Shown piece by piece: positions 18,350 through 28,377 of a DNA stretch of 64,000 nucleotides. Each line of letters begins with the position of its first letter. Position 1 is the first letter of the stretch. The notes below the pieces were generated by a model. It saw only the letters and a program-made list of their open reading frames with translations. It was not told where the DNA came from and made no database searches. A program made the translations under genes and the position numbers. Source of the stretch: JAHKLT01 sp046197865 (GTDB lineage: Archaea; Methanobacteriota; Methanobacteria; Methanobacteriales; Methanobacteriaceae); the NCBI RefSeq assembly GCF_046197865.1, contig NZ_CP166990.1, forward strand, positions 434,001 through 498,000. The letters run 5' to 3'.

Positions 18350-19785
18350 ATGAATATGTTCAATTTATTAAAAGAATTGGCTTAGTAGGATTTACTAATA
18401 TTTTAATTTCTTTAAGTGGATTAATATTTATTCCAATTATTACAAAAAGCTTTTCTACTGCAGATTATGGAATTTGGGCACAAGTTACAGCTACAATAGC
18501 TTTAATGCCAAATGTTGTTAATTTAGGACTTCCATATACTATGGTGAGATTTTTATCTCCTGAGAAAGATAAAACGAAAATTAAAGATTCTTTCTTTTCA
18601 ATGATGTTAGTTGTTTTAGTCTCAACTATTATAATGTCATTAATAATGTTAATATTCTCAAATCAAATTGCAGATGCTATATTTGATTCTAAAATCCAGA
18701 TTTTATATATTGTACTTGTAATATCATTTTTTGCATGTTTAAATTTAATGTTATTAAGCTATTTTAGAACATTTCAAAAAATTAAGATATATTCAATCTT
18801 TTTAGTCCTGCAAACTTATATTGGGGTATTTGTTAGTATTATTTTAACTTTAGATGGTCAACCAATAGAAAATGTTGTATTGGGTCTACTAGTTGGATAT
18901 TTCTCAGTATTTGTATTTATGTCTTTGATGATTATTCGAGAGCTATCTCCAGGATTTCCAAAACTTAAAAACTTAAAAAACGAGCTTAAATTTGCAATTC
19001 CTACAATTCCAAGTAATGTATCTTCTTGGGTAGTAGATTCATCAGATAAATATGTAATTGGTGTAATGTTAGGTGCAGCAGCTGTTGGATGCTATTCACC
19101 AGGTTATGCTTTAGGAAGTATATTACTCATGTTTTTATCTCCTTTTGCAGTTTTACTTCCATCAATTTTACCAACTTATTATGATGAAGGAAACATTTCA
19201 AAAGTAAATATCTTTTTAAAGTATTCAATGAAATATTATTTGCTTTTAACAATTCCTGCAGCTATTGGAATGTCAATATTATCTAAAGAATTACTCTTAT
19301 TATTAACTACTCCAGAAATCGCATACGGGGGATATATGATAACTCCATTTGTATGTTTAGGTGCATTGTTTATGGGAATATATGGGATAACTAATAATTT
19401 TATAATATTAGAGAAGAAAACAAAAATTATTGGTAATATTTGGATATTTGTAGCTATATTTAACATTGTTTTTAATATTGTAGCTATTCTATATTTAGGA
19501 ATTCTTGGTGCAGCACTAGGCACATTACTTTGTTATTTCTTTGCATGTCTTATAACAATCATTTATAGTAAAAAACACTTTAAATTACCATTTGATTATT
19601 TAGCTATTTTTAAAATAATATTAGCTTCTACTATTATGGGATTAGTTGTTAGATATTTAAATCCTGTAGGATTAGCAGATATCTTAATTGTAATAGTTTT
19701 AGGAATAATTGTTTATTTCGCTTTAATTTTCTTATTTAAAGCTATTGATAAAAAAGAAATTAATATGTTTAAAGAAATGATTTAA
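18346..19785 (+). CDS. Polysaccharide/lipid-linked oligosaccharide flippase (Wzx/MATE-like)
   Basis: A 479-residue protein with about 12-14 hydrophobic segments, of the MOP exporter superfamily polysaccharide transporter group. It opens QFIKRIGLVGFTNILISLSG and has the typical second half IPTIPSNVSSWVVDSSDKY before a new set of helices. Expected to move lipid-linked glycan units across the membrane. GGTGAT lies six bases before ATG 18346 and the start overlaps the preceding glycosyltransferase stop by four bases, so the two are translationally coupled. The stop overlaps the convergent acetyltransferase gene by four bases. Confidence 0.93.
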   Translation: MNEYVQFIKRIGLVGFTNILISLSGLIFIPIITKSFSTADYGIWAQVTATIALMPNVVNLGLPYTMVRFLSPEKDKTKIKDSFFSMMLVVLVSTIIMSLIMLIFSNQIADAIFDSKIQILYIVLVISFFACLNLMLLSYFRTFQKIKIYSIFLVLQTYIGVFVSIILTLDGQPIENVVLGLLVGYFSVFVFMSLMIIRELSPGFPKLKNLKNELKFAIPTIPSNVSSWVVDSSDKYVIGVMLGAAAVGCYSPGYALGSILLMFLSPFAVLLPSILPTYYDEGNISKVNIFLKYSMKYYLLLTIPAAIGMSILSKELLLLLTTPEIAYGGYMITPFVCLGALFMGIYGITNNFIILEKKTKIIGNIWIFVAIFNIVFNIVAILYLGILGAALGTLLCYFFACLITIIYSKKHFKLPFDYLAIFKIILASTIMGLVVRYLNPVGLADILIVIVLGIIVYFALIFLFKAIDKKEINMFKEMI

Positions 19786-20288
19786 TGAAACTTACTTAAT
19801 CCTTTAAGTTTCTCATAATGATCAATATCTCTTGTTTTAAAAACCTCAGCAGGATGACCACCAGCTATTGCATATTTTGGTACATCTTTTGTAACAACAC
19901 TACCTGCTTGTATGATAGCTCCTTCATTTATTTGAACTCCAGGTAAAATTATTACTCTATTACCTATCCAAACATTGTCTTTAATTACAACATCTTTTGA
20001 TATTAATGTATCATCATAAGGAATTGCATCTCCTTTATCATAGTTATGTATACTAGATATGATCATACAGTCAATTCCTGAGTGAAAGTTATTTCCTATA
20101 GTAACTTTACCTTCACCTTGAATTATCATACCATTAAAATTAACATTATCTCCTAAAAATGTGTTATTAGTTACAGCACTTTTACCATTAACTTTTAAAT
20201 TCAAACCACATTTTTTAGCAGTTTTTAAAATAGCTTTTCTATATCTATTTCTTTTAAGATTAATAAAAAAAGTAAAAAAAGAATTCAT
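19782..20288 (-). CDS. Hexapeptide-repeat acyltransferase
   Basis: A 168-residue left-handed beta-helix acetyltransferase (maltose/galactoside O-acetyltransferase group). Repeats are visible through the middle, ending with VWIGNRVIILPGVQINEGAI and the CoA-site segment VVTKDVPKYAIAGGHPA. The likely catalytic histidine is in SSIHNYDKGD. Expected to acetylate a sugar, perhaps in the neighbouring glycan pathway. GTGATT precedes ATG 20288. Its 3' end overlaps the flippase stop by four bases on the opposite strand, and the gene lies eight bases downstream of the NERD-domain protein. Confidence 0.9.
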   Translation of the reverse strand: MNSFFTFFINLKRNRYRKAILKTAKKCGLNLKVNGKSAVTNNTFLGDNVNFNGMIIQGEGKVTIGNNFHSGIDCMIISSIHNYDKGDAIPYDDTLISKDVVIKDNVWIGNRVIILPGVQINEGAIIQAGSVVTKDVPKYAIAGGHPAEVFKTRDIDHYEKLKGLSKFH

Positions 20289-20296
20289 TTAATCAC

Positions 20297-21739
20297 TTAA
20301 GTAGAACATTCAGTTGCATATTGACTTAAAACAACTGCACATTTGTGAACTGTAACATTATCTAATTTTTCAGGTCCTTTTCTGATTTTGTTAATTAATT
20401 CATCTAAAAAGAGATCTTCATCAGTTAAAGGCATATTAATTACAGCTACATCATTGTTTACAAATCCTACAAGAGGTTCTACAAAACAATTTTCAAACCC
20501 ATTTTCAAATAAGAAATTAACTAAGTTTTCGCCTAATTTTAAGGATTTTTGTTTGATTTTATCATTATGTGGAAACTTCTCTTTACGAACAGTGTATTTG
20601 AATTTATTTCCTTCTTTTGAAAATTCATCTTGTTTTTCTTCAATAGAATTAATTAATTCATTGTTTTCCTTCTCAGATTGTAATCCTTCACTGTCTTTAC
20701 TATAGTATTTTTGTGTAACAATGGAGTAAATTCCACTAGGTCCAATTACAACATGGTTTATTCCTTCACTAGATTCAGGAACTTTAACATAATATAATAC
20801 ATAGTATTCATTAGGAAGTGTTAATAATTTTTCTCTTATTATTTTCCCTCTTTTTTCAGTTTCACCATAATCTCTACTTTTGTAGATTCCAAAAATAAGT
20901 ATTATAAGGCCAATAAATAAAAATATAATTCCATATCCTCTATTTGATGTGAAAATATCTAATAATCCAATAGCTCCAAGTAAAACTCCTGCAATAATAT
21001 ATAAATAATGATATGAGGTGTTCAACTCATTTGGATAAGGTATTAAATCATGTTTATCTGATTTAGGTTTATCTGTAGGTTCACTCACAGAAATTTTATC
21101 AAAAAAGCTTTTTTGAGTTATATTATGTCTTTTTTCGCTTTCATGTAAAAAATAATAATCTTTTTCAATTCCTTTATAGAAATTTTTCTTAAGGTAATTG
21201 TTTAATGTATCGTAATTTCTTACTTTAGATATATCAAAGTCCTTTTCGAATTTTGATCTAATATAAGATGGAATTTTTGTTCTAGCTGTTTTTTGAATTG
21301 ATGATGCATTTAAATTAATTTTATCTTCAGAAAAAGCATTATCTACTCTATTTGAAACACTTTTAAACATGTTTTCTTTTTTTGGCTTTTTATCATCTTT
21401 TTTATCTGTTTTATTTTCTTTTTCGACTTTTTCAAGTTCTTTATTTAAAGATTCATCAACATGTTTTAAAGTTCCACCACAGCTTTCACATTCATAATCT
21501 GCAATGTTTTCTTTATTATCAAGCCTATATTTAAGTCCACAATCTGTACATTCTGTAATGTAATCTGTATCATCGATTGGTATAGAAAATAAACTAGATC
21601 TTTTAGATTTAGTTTCTGATGGATATTCTTCAACTAATTCAAGATTTCCAGCACAAGAAGAACATTCAAATGTACCTATATCATCATCGTCTTCTAATTG
21701 ATAATTAGCACCACAGTTCTTACATGTCACAACTTTCAT
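20297..21739 (-). CDS. Membrane protein with two zinc ribbons and a C-terminal NERD-like domain
   Basis: A 480-residue protein with unusual layout. Two zinc ribbons lie at residues about 5-30 (CKNCGANYQ ... CSSCAGNL) and 62-90 (CTDCGLKYR ... CESCGG). A long charged linker follows to about residue 240, then two transmembrane helices (about 245-290), then a C-terminal domain with the NERD signature GINHVVIGPSGIYSIVTQ. NERD domains are nuclease-related and often appear in DNA-processing or defence proteins, but several catalytic positions cannot be confirmed here. GGGAT lies before ATG 21739. It heads a pair with the acetyltransferase. Function unknown. Confidence 0.78.
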   Translation of the reverse strand: MKVVTCKNCGANYQLEDDDDIGTFECSSCAGNLELVEEYPSETKSKRSSLFSIPIDDTDYITECTDCGLKYRLDNKENIADYECESCGGTLKHVDESLNKELEKVEKENKTDKKDDKKPKKENMFKSVSNRVDNAFSEDKINLNASSIQKTARTKIPSYIRSKFEKDFDISKVRNYDTLNNYLKKNFYKGIEKDYYFLHESEKRHNITQKSFFDKISVSEPTDKPKSDKHDLIPYPNELNTSYHYLYIIAGVLLGAIGLLDIFTSNRGYGIIFLFIGLIILIFGIYKSRDYGETEKRGKIIREKLLTLPNEYYVLYYVKVPESSEGINHVVIGPSGIYSIVTQKYYSKDSEGLQSEKENNELINSIEEKQDEFSKEGNKFKYTVRKEKFPHNDKIKQKSLKLGENLVNFLFENGFENCFVEPLVGFVNNDVAVINMPLTDEDLFLDELINKIRKGPEKLDNVTVHKCAVVLSQYATECST

Positions 21740-21782
21740 TTTTATCCCTTAATAATAATATGTATTTTAGTTTAAATAAGCT

Positions 21783-22877
21783 TTATCTTTTTATTTTTCC
21801 ATCAATAAAGTCATTAACTTTTTCATATGCTTCATCATCACTATATTGGATTGGTGGATGTTTCATTACATAAGAAGAAATAGAAGTAAGTTGTCCTGCA
21901 ATTCCTCGCTCAAGTGCTATTTTACAACAGCGAATAGCATCAATTACACAACCTGCAGAATTTGGTGAATCTTCAACACTTAATCTAAGCTCGATATTCA
22001 TTGGAACATCTCCAAAAGTACGTCCTTCCATTCTTAAAAAGCATAATTTATTATCTTCTTGCCATGGTACATAATCACTTGGACCGATATGAATATCTCT
22101 ATCATCCATTCTTTGTTTAAAGATTGATTGAACAGCTTCTGTTTTGGATTCCTTTTTAGAGTCCAATCTATCTCTATTAAGCATGTTTAAAAAGTCAGTG
22201 TTTCCTCCAGTGTTAATTTGATAAGTATGATCTAATTTAACTCCACGTTCTTCAAATAAATGTGCTAATGTTCTGTGAGTTACAGTTGCTCCAATTTGAG
22301 CTTTAATATCATCACCTACAATTGGTATTCCTTTATCTTTGAACTTTCTATCCCAATCTGAATCACTAACAATAAATACAGGCATACAATTAATAAAAGC
22401 TATTCCTGCATCAAGAGCAGCTTGTGCATAAAATCTTGCTGCAACTTCAGAACCAACAGGTAAATAATTTAAGAGTATTTCTGCTCCACTTTCTTTTAAA
22501 GCTTCTACTACATCAACAGGATCATTTTCAGCTACAACAAATGTGTATTCATCATCATATTTATCCATTTGTTCATCTACACCATCTAAAACAGGTCCCA
22601 TCTGAACTTTAACATCTGATGTAGGAATATCCTTTTGAAATACAGTTGTACAATTCGGCTTTGCAAAAATCGCTTCATCTACAGTTTTTCCAACTTTCCT
22701 TTTATCAACATCAAATGCAGCAACTATTTCAATATCACTTGGAGTATAGTCTCCTATTTTCCAATGCATTAATCCAATTGCATCCTTTTCATCTTTATCT
22801 TGATAATAATGAATTCCTTGTATTAAAGAACTTGCACAATTTCCCATACCAACAATAGCTATTTTAATTTTACTCAA
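21783..22877 (-). CDS. ino1: Myo-inositol-1-phosphate synthase, archaeal type
   Basis: Converts glucose-6-phosphate to inositol-1-phosphate with NAD, the source of archaetidylinositol headgroups and possibly inositol osmolytes. The Rossmann motif IAIVGMGNCASSLIQG is at the N-terminus; further landmarks are VDKRKVGK, NCMPVFIVSDSDWDRKF, GDDIKAQIGATVTHR and NTGGNTDFLNM, all typical of the family. The length of about 364 residues is normal. The start is TTG 22877 because GGTG lies seven bases upstream; the longer frame to 22892 has no signal. It is divergent from a glycosyltransferase across a 146-base promoter region. Confidence 0.95.
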   Translation of the reverse strand: MSKIKIAIVGMGNCASSLIQGIHYYQDKDEKDAIGLMHWKIGDYTPSDIEIVAAFDVDKRKVGKTVDEAIFAKPNCTTVFQKDIPTSDVKVQMGPVLDGVDEQMDKYDDEYTFVVAENDPVDVVEALKESGAEILLNYLPVGSEVAARFYAQAALDAGIAFINCMPVFIVSDSDWDRKFKDKGIPIVGDDIKAQIGATVTHRTLAHLFEERGVKLDHTYQINTGGNTDFLNMLNRDRLDSKKESKTEAVQSIFKQRMDDRDIHIGPSDYVPWQEDNKLCFLRMEGRTFGDVPMNIELRLSVEDSPNSAGCVIDAIRCCKIALERGIAGQLTSISSYVMKHPPIQYSDDEAYEKVNDFIDGKIKR

Positions 22878-23023
22878 TATTAACACCAACAATTTATAAA
22901 ATTAAATATAAGAATAAGAATTATAATATTTTTATATATTTAGTATATTTAAATAAATTAATTTATAAACCTATTGATTATATATAAGAATTATTAAAAT
23001 ACTAAGGTTCTTTATGGTGAAGT

Positions 23024-24277
23024 ATGAAAAAAGTTCTATTAATTGCATTTTATTTTAATCAGCAAAATGAAATTGGTTCTAAAAGACTTAGAGCTATAGC
23101 TGAATATTTAAATAATTTTAATTGGGAGCCTATTGTAGTAGTACCTAAATTATCTAATAAACCACAAAATATTCCAGATATTAAAGTTATAGAAACTGAT
23201 TATATTGATATGTTAGATAAATGGTTAAATAGAAAACCAAATTTTGATAATCAAGCTATTAACACTCAAACAAATGAAAATAAAATTACTAAAAACTTAA
23301 TTCATATTGCCGGAGAATTATTTGCATATCCTGATGGAATGAAATATTGGTATGAACCTGCTTTTAAAGCTACATCAGATATAATTGAAAAAGAAGAAAT
23401 TGATGCTATCATATCATCATCATGGCCTATAACTTCTCATAAAATAGCTCATAATTTAAAACTTAAATATAATATTCCTTGGATAGCTGATTTAAGAGAT
23501 TTATGGAATATGAATCCTTATATATCTCATAATTTCATACGTCAATATTTTGAAAAGAGATTAGAAATTAAAACATTTTCTAATGTAGATGCACTAACAA
23601 CTACAACACCTCTAGCATCTAAAAAACTTCAAACATTACATCCTGATAAACTAATTAAAACAATTTATTCTGGTTATGATTTAAGAGATTTTGAAAATTT
23701 AAAAGAAAACTCCTCAGATGATAAACTAAATTTTATTTATGCTGGTTCTCTTTATAATGGTCGAAGAGATCCTAGTTTATTTTTTAAAGCTATAAATGAA
23801 TTAATCAGTGAAAATAAAATTGATAAAAATAAAATAGCTATTGATTTTTATGGAGATAATGATAATTTAAGTGATTTATCAAGTAAATTTAATATTAAAG
23901 ATCTTGTTCATATTCATGGTAAGATTCCATATAATGAAGTCCTTCAAAAGGAAAAAAATTCAGATATTTTACTTTTAATTTCTTGGATGAATAAAAAAGA
24001 AGAGATTTTTATACCTGGTAAAGTTTATGAATATATGGCATTAAAAAAACCAGTTTTATCAATTGGATATGAAAAAGGAGCACTTAAAGATTTAATAAAT
24101 GAAACTGATATAGGGGTTCATGTTTCTACATTGGAATATACAAAAATAGCTATTTATAATTATTACAAGGAATTTATTAAAGATAATAAACTAAACTATA
24201 ATGGTAGAATAGATGATTTTTCAAATTATAATATGTCTAAAAGTTTTTCAGAGCTTTTAAATCAGGTGATAAAATGA
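23024..24277 (+). CDS. Glycosyltransferase, GT-B (family 4-like)
   Basis: A 417-residue GT-B glycosyltransferase. The N-terminus KKVLLIAFYFNQQNEIGSKR is the acceptor-binding domain start, WIADLRDLWNMNP is the middle helix region typical of this group, and the donor domain ends with PGKVYEYMALKKPVLSIG, the E-rich nucleotide-sugar motif. GGTGA lies before ATG 23024. Its stop overlaps the start of the DGGGP synthase gene by four bases, suggesting a link between glycan and lipid synthesis, but the acceptor is unknown. Confidence 0.87.
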   Translation: MKKVLLIAFYFNQQNEIGSKRLRAIAEYLNNFNWEPIVVVPKLSNKPQNIPDIKVIETDYIDMLDKWLNRKPNFDNQAINTQTNENKITKNLIHIAGELFAYPDGMKYWYEPAFKATSDIIEKEEIDAIISSSWPITSHKIAHNLKLKYNIPWIADLRDLWNMNPYISHNFIRQYFEKRLEIKTFSNVDALTTTTPLASKKLQTLHPDKLIKTIYSGYDLRDFENLKENSSDDKLNFIYAGSLYNGRRDPSLFFKAINELISENKIDKNKIAIDFYGDNDNLSDLSSKFNIKDLVHIHGKIPYNEVLQKEKNSDILLLISWMNKKEEIFIPGKVYEYMALKKPVLSIGYEKGALKDLINETDIGVHVSTLEYTKIAIYNYYKEFIKDNKLNYNGRIDDFSNYNMSKSFSELLNQVIK

Positions 24278-25128
24278 GCCCATATATTAAAATAATCCGT
24301 CCTGGAAACGTAATAATGGCTGTAATTGCAGTAGTTTTAGTAGCTATTATTTCAAATAATTTGGAGATGCCAATTTTACTTGGTATGCTTGCAGTATTTT
24401 TTATAATAAGTGGTGGAAATGTTATAAATGATTATTTTGATTATAATATTGATTTAATTAATCGTCCAGATCGCCCAATTCCTTCTGGTCAGCTATCTCT
24501 TAAAAATGCAAGAAATTACGCATATTTATTATTTGTATTAGGTACTTTAATGGGAATTTTCATTACCTACTTTATAAATGACTATCTACCTTTAATAATC
24601 ATATTATTTTCAATAGCTATCTTGTATTTATATGCTTATAAGTTTAAAGGAACTGTTTTAATTGGAAATATAGTTGTTGGTTTTCTAACAGGTTTATGTT
24701 TTATTTTTGCAGGTTTAATTATAGGTATTCCTAATGGAAACACAGAAATTGTTTTTATATCTTCATTTTTAGGTTTATTTGCACTTTTAATGACAATGGC
24801 AAGAGAAATAACAAAAGATATGGAAGATATTAAAGGAGATTATGAAGAAGGAATTAATACATTAGCTATTTTAATTGGTTTAAAAAAGTCTTCTTATTGT
24901 GTTATATTTTTAATTTTACTAGATTGTATTTTATCTCCAATTGTTTACTTTTTAGGAATTTTTAACTTATATTATTTATTGATCATGATTATAGCTATTA
25001 TATTATTTTTATATGGAGCTATTAATATTTTTAAAGGACAATCACCAGAATACTGTCATAAAACTTCAAAATTATTAAAATTTGGAATGTTAATAAGTTT
25101 TATAGCTTTTGCTATTGGATCATTTTAA
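24274..25128 (+). CDS. Digeranylgeranylglyceryl phosphate synthase (UbiA family)
   Basis: A 284-residue membrane prenyltransferase that adds the second geranylgeranyl chain to geranylgeranylglyceryl phosphate in archaeal ether-lipid synthesis. Motifs are NDYFDYNIDLINRPDRP near residue 52 (first Asp-rich, Mg-pyrophosphate site) and REITKDMEDIKGDYEEG near 170 (second site). About eight to nine hydrophobic helices surround them. GGTGAT precedes ATG 24274, which overlaps the upstream glycosyltransferase stop. Length and motif order are normal for the family. Confidence 0.94.
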   Translation: MSPYIKIIRPGNVIMAVIAVVLVAIISNNLEMPILLGMLAVFFIISGGNVINDYFDYNIDLINRPDRPIPSGQLSLKNARNYAYLLFVLGTLMGIFITYFINDYLPLIIILFSIAILYLYAYKFKGTVLIGNIVVGFLTGLCFIFAGLIIGIPNGNTEIVFISSFLGLFALLMTMAREITKDMEDIKGDYEEGINTLAILIGLKKSSYCVIFLILLDCILSPIVYFLGIFNLYYLLIMIIAIILFLYGAINIFKGQSPEYCHKTSKLLKFGMLISFIAFAIGSF

Positions 25129-25133
25129 ATAAA

Positions 25134-26276
25134 TTATCCTAATAGCTGTTCTGCTTTTTTCATATTTTCAATAATCGGAACAGAAAATGGACATTTCTTC
25201 TCACAACTTCCACATTCTGTGCAATCTGCACCATTATTTTCTAATGATCTATAATGCTGAATAATACTTGGAGGAATATTATCAGTATCTAAAATAGCTA
25301 TATCTAGGTATTTATTAACCATTGCAATATCAATACCACTAGAACAAGGTTCACAATGGCTGCAATAAACACATTTACCTTTAAATCCTTCACTATAATT
25401 ACTAATTATATTAATATACTCTTTTTCTTCACTAGTAGCTTTTAAATATTTTATACTTTCTAGAACTTCTGAAGATGATTTACAGCCTACCATAGCACTT
25501 ACTGCTCCAGGTCGTGTTAAACCGTAATGAATACATTGTGTTGGACTCATTTTTTTTTTAAATGGTGAATGTTCACCAGATAAAAGCCTACCTCCTCCAA
25601 AAGATTTCATAGCTACAAGAGCAATATCTTGCATTTGACAATACTTATAAAGGTCGTTTCTAATAGGATCAATTGAAATATATTCTTGCTTTTCAAACTC
25701 TTCTACTGTTTCTAAGACATCTACATTTGATGGTGTCATATCAAATGCAGGATTAATACTAAACATTAATAAATCAACTATTCCAGTTTCTAATACTTTT
25801 CGAGCTATTTTTGGATTATGGGAACTAGCTCCTATAGCTTTTATTATTCCTTTTTCTTTTAAATTTAATACATAATCAATTATTCCATTTTCATGAATTT
25901 CTTTAAGCTCTTCATCAGAATCAATAAAAAATAACATTCCTATATCAATATAATCTGTACCAAGATCTTTCATTAAATTTTCAAAATATCTTTTACATAT
26001 GTTTAAATCTCGACTAGTATCATATTGTTGGTTTAAATCTACAGAACCAATATGTCCTTGAATTATAACCTCTTTTCTCCTTTTACCAAGTGCTTTTCCT
26101 ATATTTTTACGTACTTCATGACCTGGCATAAAAACATCAAAAATGTTTATTCCATTTTCTAATGCAGAATTAATTGTTTCTTCTACAACACTGTAAGGTT
26201 CACCATCAAGGTATTCAGTTCCAAGTCCTATAATACTAGCAGATATTCCAGTATTTCCAATTTTTCGATATTTCAT
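25134..26276 (-). CDS. Aldo/keto reductase with C-terminal 4Fe-4S domain
   Basis: A 380-residue member of the archaeal/clostridial aldo-keto reductase group fused to a ferredoxin-like tail. The AKR barrel covers residues about 1-270 with ISASIIGLGTEYLDG and IGASSHNPKIARKVLE. The C-terminal region has CVYCSHCEPCSSGIDI and a second set CTECGSCEKKCPFSVP, enough for one or two Fe-S clusters. Substrate unknown. It starts three bases after the neighbouring membrane protein gene on the same strand and has only a weak ribosome-binding site, so it is probably co-transcribed. Confidence 0.93.
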   Translation of the reverse strand: MKYRKIGNTGISASIIGLGTEYLDGEPYSVVEETINSALENGINIFDVFMPGHEVRKNIGKALGKRRKEVIIQGHIGSVDLNQQYDTSRDLNICKRYFENLMKDLGTDYIDIGMLFFIDSDEELKEIHENGIIDYVLNLKEKGIIKAIGASSHNPKIARKVLETGIVDLLMFSINPAFDMTPSNVDVLETVEEFEKQEYISIDPIRNDLYKYCQMQDIALVAMKSFGGGRLLSGEHSPFKKKMSPTQCIHYGLTRPGAVSAMVGCKSSSEVLESIKYLKATSEEKEYINIISNYSEGFKGKCVYCSHCEPCSSGIDIAMVNKYLDIAILDTDNIPPSIIQHYRSLENNGADCTECGSCEKKCPFSVPIIENMKKAEQLLG

Positions 26277-26279
26277 TTT

Positions 26280-27896
26280 TTAAATCCTTTTATAAACTAT
26301 TACATCTTTAAAGTTTTTAACTTTCTTGTAATCTGTAAAATTCATTTCATCACCTAAACGAATGTAATATGTGGCATTATCTTCTATCATTTTATCATTC
26401 AGTTCATCTGATGTATATGAATCTTTAACATAAAATACACTGTGTTTTAAATACCATGTAAATATTGGGCCGCGATCTGCATAAATAGTTAAATTCTTAT
26501 AATCTGGTGATTCTTTCATAATCCAGGTAGCTGCATTTTCTTCATAATTTACAAGTGAATCTGTTTTATCTTTTGATAAAAATACTCCTCCAGATATAAG
26601 TAATATAATTATTAAAGCTATTGGCAAAATCTTATCAATTTTTTTATAGCTATGAGTAATATAATCAATTGCTAGTGTAGCTATGTATATAAATCCTGGA
26701 GCCATAGCTGTAAAATAACGATCTGCTTTTGTAAGATGTGATGTAAAAAAAACCAAATAAACCATAAAAAATCCAATCATTGTAATATTTAAGCTCAAAT
26801 ATGGAAATGAATTAGGGCTGATTTTTTCTAATGACTTGGATAATAATAAAAGTCCTAAAAACAATATTATTTCACTATAAATAAATGAAAATAAACTTGC
26901 AGTTAAAAAAGAAATAATTATTAATATAAATGATAATATAAGAGCTAAATAAACTTTCAAATCACCATAATTTTCTTTTAAAATATTTAAAAACTTATAA
27001 ACTAATAATATTAATCCAATTACTATACTAATTAATATAATAGCTCCATAGATATATTCTGTTGATGAAATATCATAAACTAATCCTTTAATATAGAAAA
27101 ATAAATCATTTCCTATTAATTTTCCACCACTTGTTGCTGTAGTGGATGTTTTACTAGCTACTTCACCAGCTTGATTTAAAAATCCAAATGGAATATCATT
27201 TAATATAAAATAAGCTAAAAATGGAATTAATGTTAAAATTCCAAAGAAAAGTCCAATAACTAAATTTTTAAAGTATTTTTTAATATTTCCTAAAATATCC
27301 TTTTTAGATAAAAAATATAAAGCCATTAAAGGAACAACTAATGCTCCAGTATATTTTCCAAAGAATGTTAGTACAATTAATGGAAATGTAAGATATAAAA
27401 ACTTCTGATTTTTCTCAATTCCTAATATAAAAATGTATAAAGCCCAAATAGCTAGTGAAATTGAAGGTATATCTAGTGTTCCATTTGCTGCCCAAAGAAT
27501 ATTAATTGCAAGCATGGAATAAAGAATAGTTCCAAAAATAGCTATTAAATCTTTAAATTTTAACTTTAAAATTAAATAAATTCCAATTATTCCTAAAAAA
27601 TAAAAGATTCCTGTTGTTAAATAAATACTTGTTTTTGATATAAAACCTAAATTAAATAGTATAGAAGTTAAAAATGGTATAAGAGGAGACAGGTAATCAA
27701 CATAATCATATCCAACTATCTTCATACCAGATAACTTCAATGCACTTATTAAATAAAGATAAACATCTCTATAAGAATGACCTAAAAAGGCTTCGTTAGT
27801 GTTTTTAAGTAATATTATTGCTGTAAGAGATAATGCAAATAATATTATTATGATTAAACCTAAATTATTTTTTAAGACATTTTTATTTAATAACAA
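26280..27896 (-). CDS. Multi-pass membrane protein, PMT/GT39-like glycosyltransferase
   Basis: A 538-residue membrane protein with roughly 12 hydrophobic helices and a short C-terminal extracytoplasmic domain. After the first helix comes an acidic loop with YRDVYLYLISALKLSG, the position of the catalytic aspartate in GT-C mannosyltransferase-like enzymes; TKADRYFTAMAPGF is another landmark. It is likely to transfer a sugar from a polyprenyl donor. The start is TTG 27896 behind GGTGA. The plus-strand gene at 28971 is a paralogue with the same layout; a decayed gene pair lies between them. Confidence 0.8.
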   Translation of the reverse strand: MLLNKNVLKNNLGLIIIILFALSLTAIILLKNTNEAFLGHSYRDVYLYLISALKLSGMKIVGYDYVDYLSPLIPFLTSILFNLGFISKTSIYLTTGIFYFLGIIGIYLILKLKFKDLIAIFGTILYSMLAINILWAANGTLDIPSISLAIWALYIFILGIEKNQKFLYLTFPLIVLTFFGKYTGALVVPLMALYFLSKKDILGNIKKYFKNLVIGLFFGILTLIPFLAYFILNDIPFGFLNQAGEVASKTSTTATSGGKLIGNDLFFYIKGLVYDISSTEYIYGAIILISIVIGLILLVYKFLNILKENYGDLKVYLALILSFILIIISFLTASLFSFIYSEIILFLGLLLLSKSLEKISPNSFPYLSLNITMIGFFMVYLVFFTSHLTKADRYFTAMAPGFIYIATLAIDYITHSYKKIDKILPIALIIILLISGGVFLSKDKTDSLVNYEENAATWIMKESPDYKNLTIYADRGPIFTWYLKHSVFYVKDSYTSDELNDKMIEDNATYYIRLGDEMNFTDYKKVKNFKDVIVYKRI

Positions 27897-27933
27897 TTAA
27901 TTCACCTTTAATAATTATTGTTGTTATAATTAT

Positions 27934-28366
27934 TTAAGAGTATTTTTGTATTAATTTAAAAATTTCATCTGATAGATACAATGTTTCATCAACATCTTCT
28001 TCTTTTAAAATAATATTTAAGTCATAATCTGCTTTTATTCGATATTCTTGTAAATTTTTAGCTTATTTTTTAATTTAAACATCTTATTTTTTCCAAGTTC
28101 ATTAATAACTTGTTGATGGACTCCAATAGGATTTTTTGAGATTAATTGATAATCTAGGGTGATTTAATATTAAATCCATATTTGTTTTCTAACCAAGTTC
28201 TACAAATCAAATAACTACTATAATATGCTCTATTTATTATTGTACTATAAATACAACGATCATTGCAATTTTTTGGAATTAATTTCCTCTTATTATGATT
28301 TAATAACCTTGCTAATAAATAAAGATGATATTCATCATATGTAATGATTTTTTGCAATATCTTCAA
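27934..28366 (-). pseudogene. Decayed HEPN-domain protein (UPF0332-like toxin type)
   Basis: Three consecutive frames make one protein when joined. Frame one (from 28366) has YSTIINRAYYSSYLICRTWL and stops at 28154. A frame shift near 28160 continues with ISKNPIGVHQQVINELG, and a second near 28058 continues with LQEYRIKADYDLNIIL and ends at 27934. The AYYS segment, the PIGVHQQV segment and the R..ADY motif match the HEPN family found with antitoxins. Both lesions look like single-base indels. The start is uncertain: TTG at 28366 or further upstream. The gene follows by 11 bases a partner ORF of unknown family. Confidence 0.75.
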
Positions 28367-28377
28367 CTCTTTAAAGG

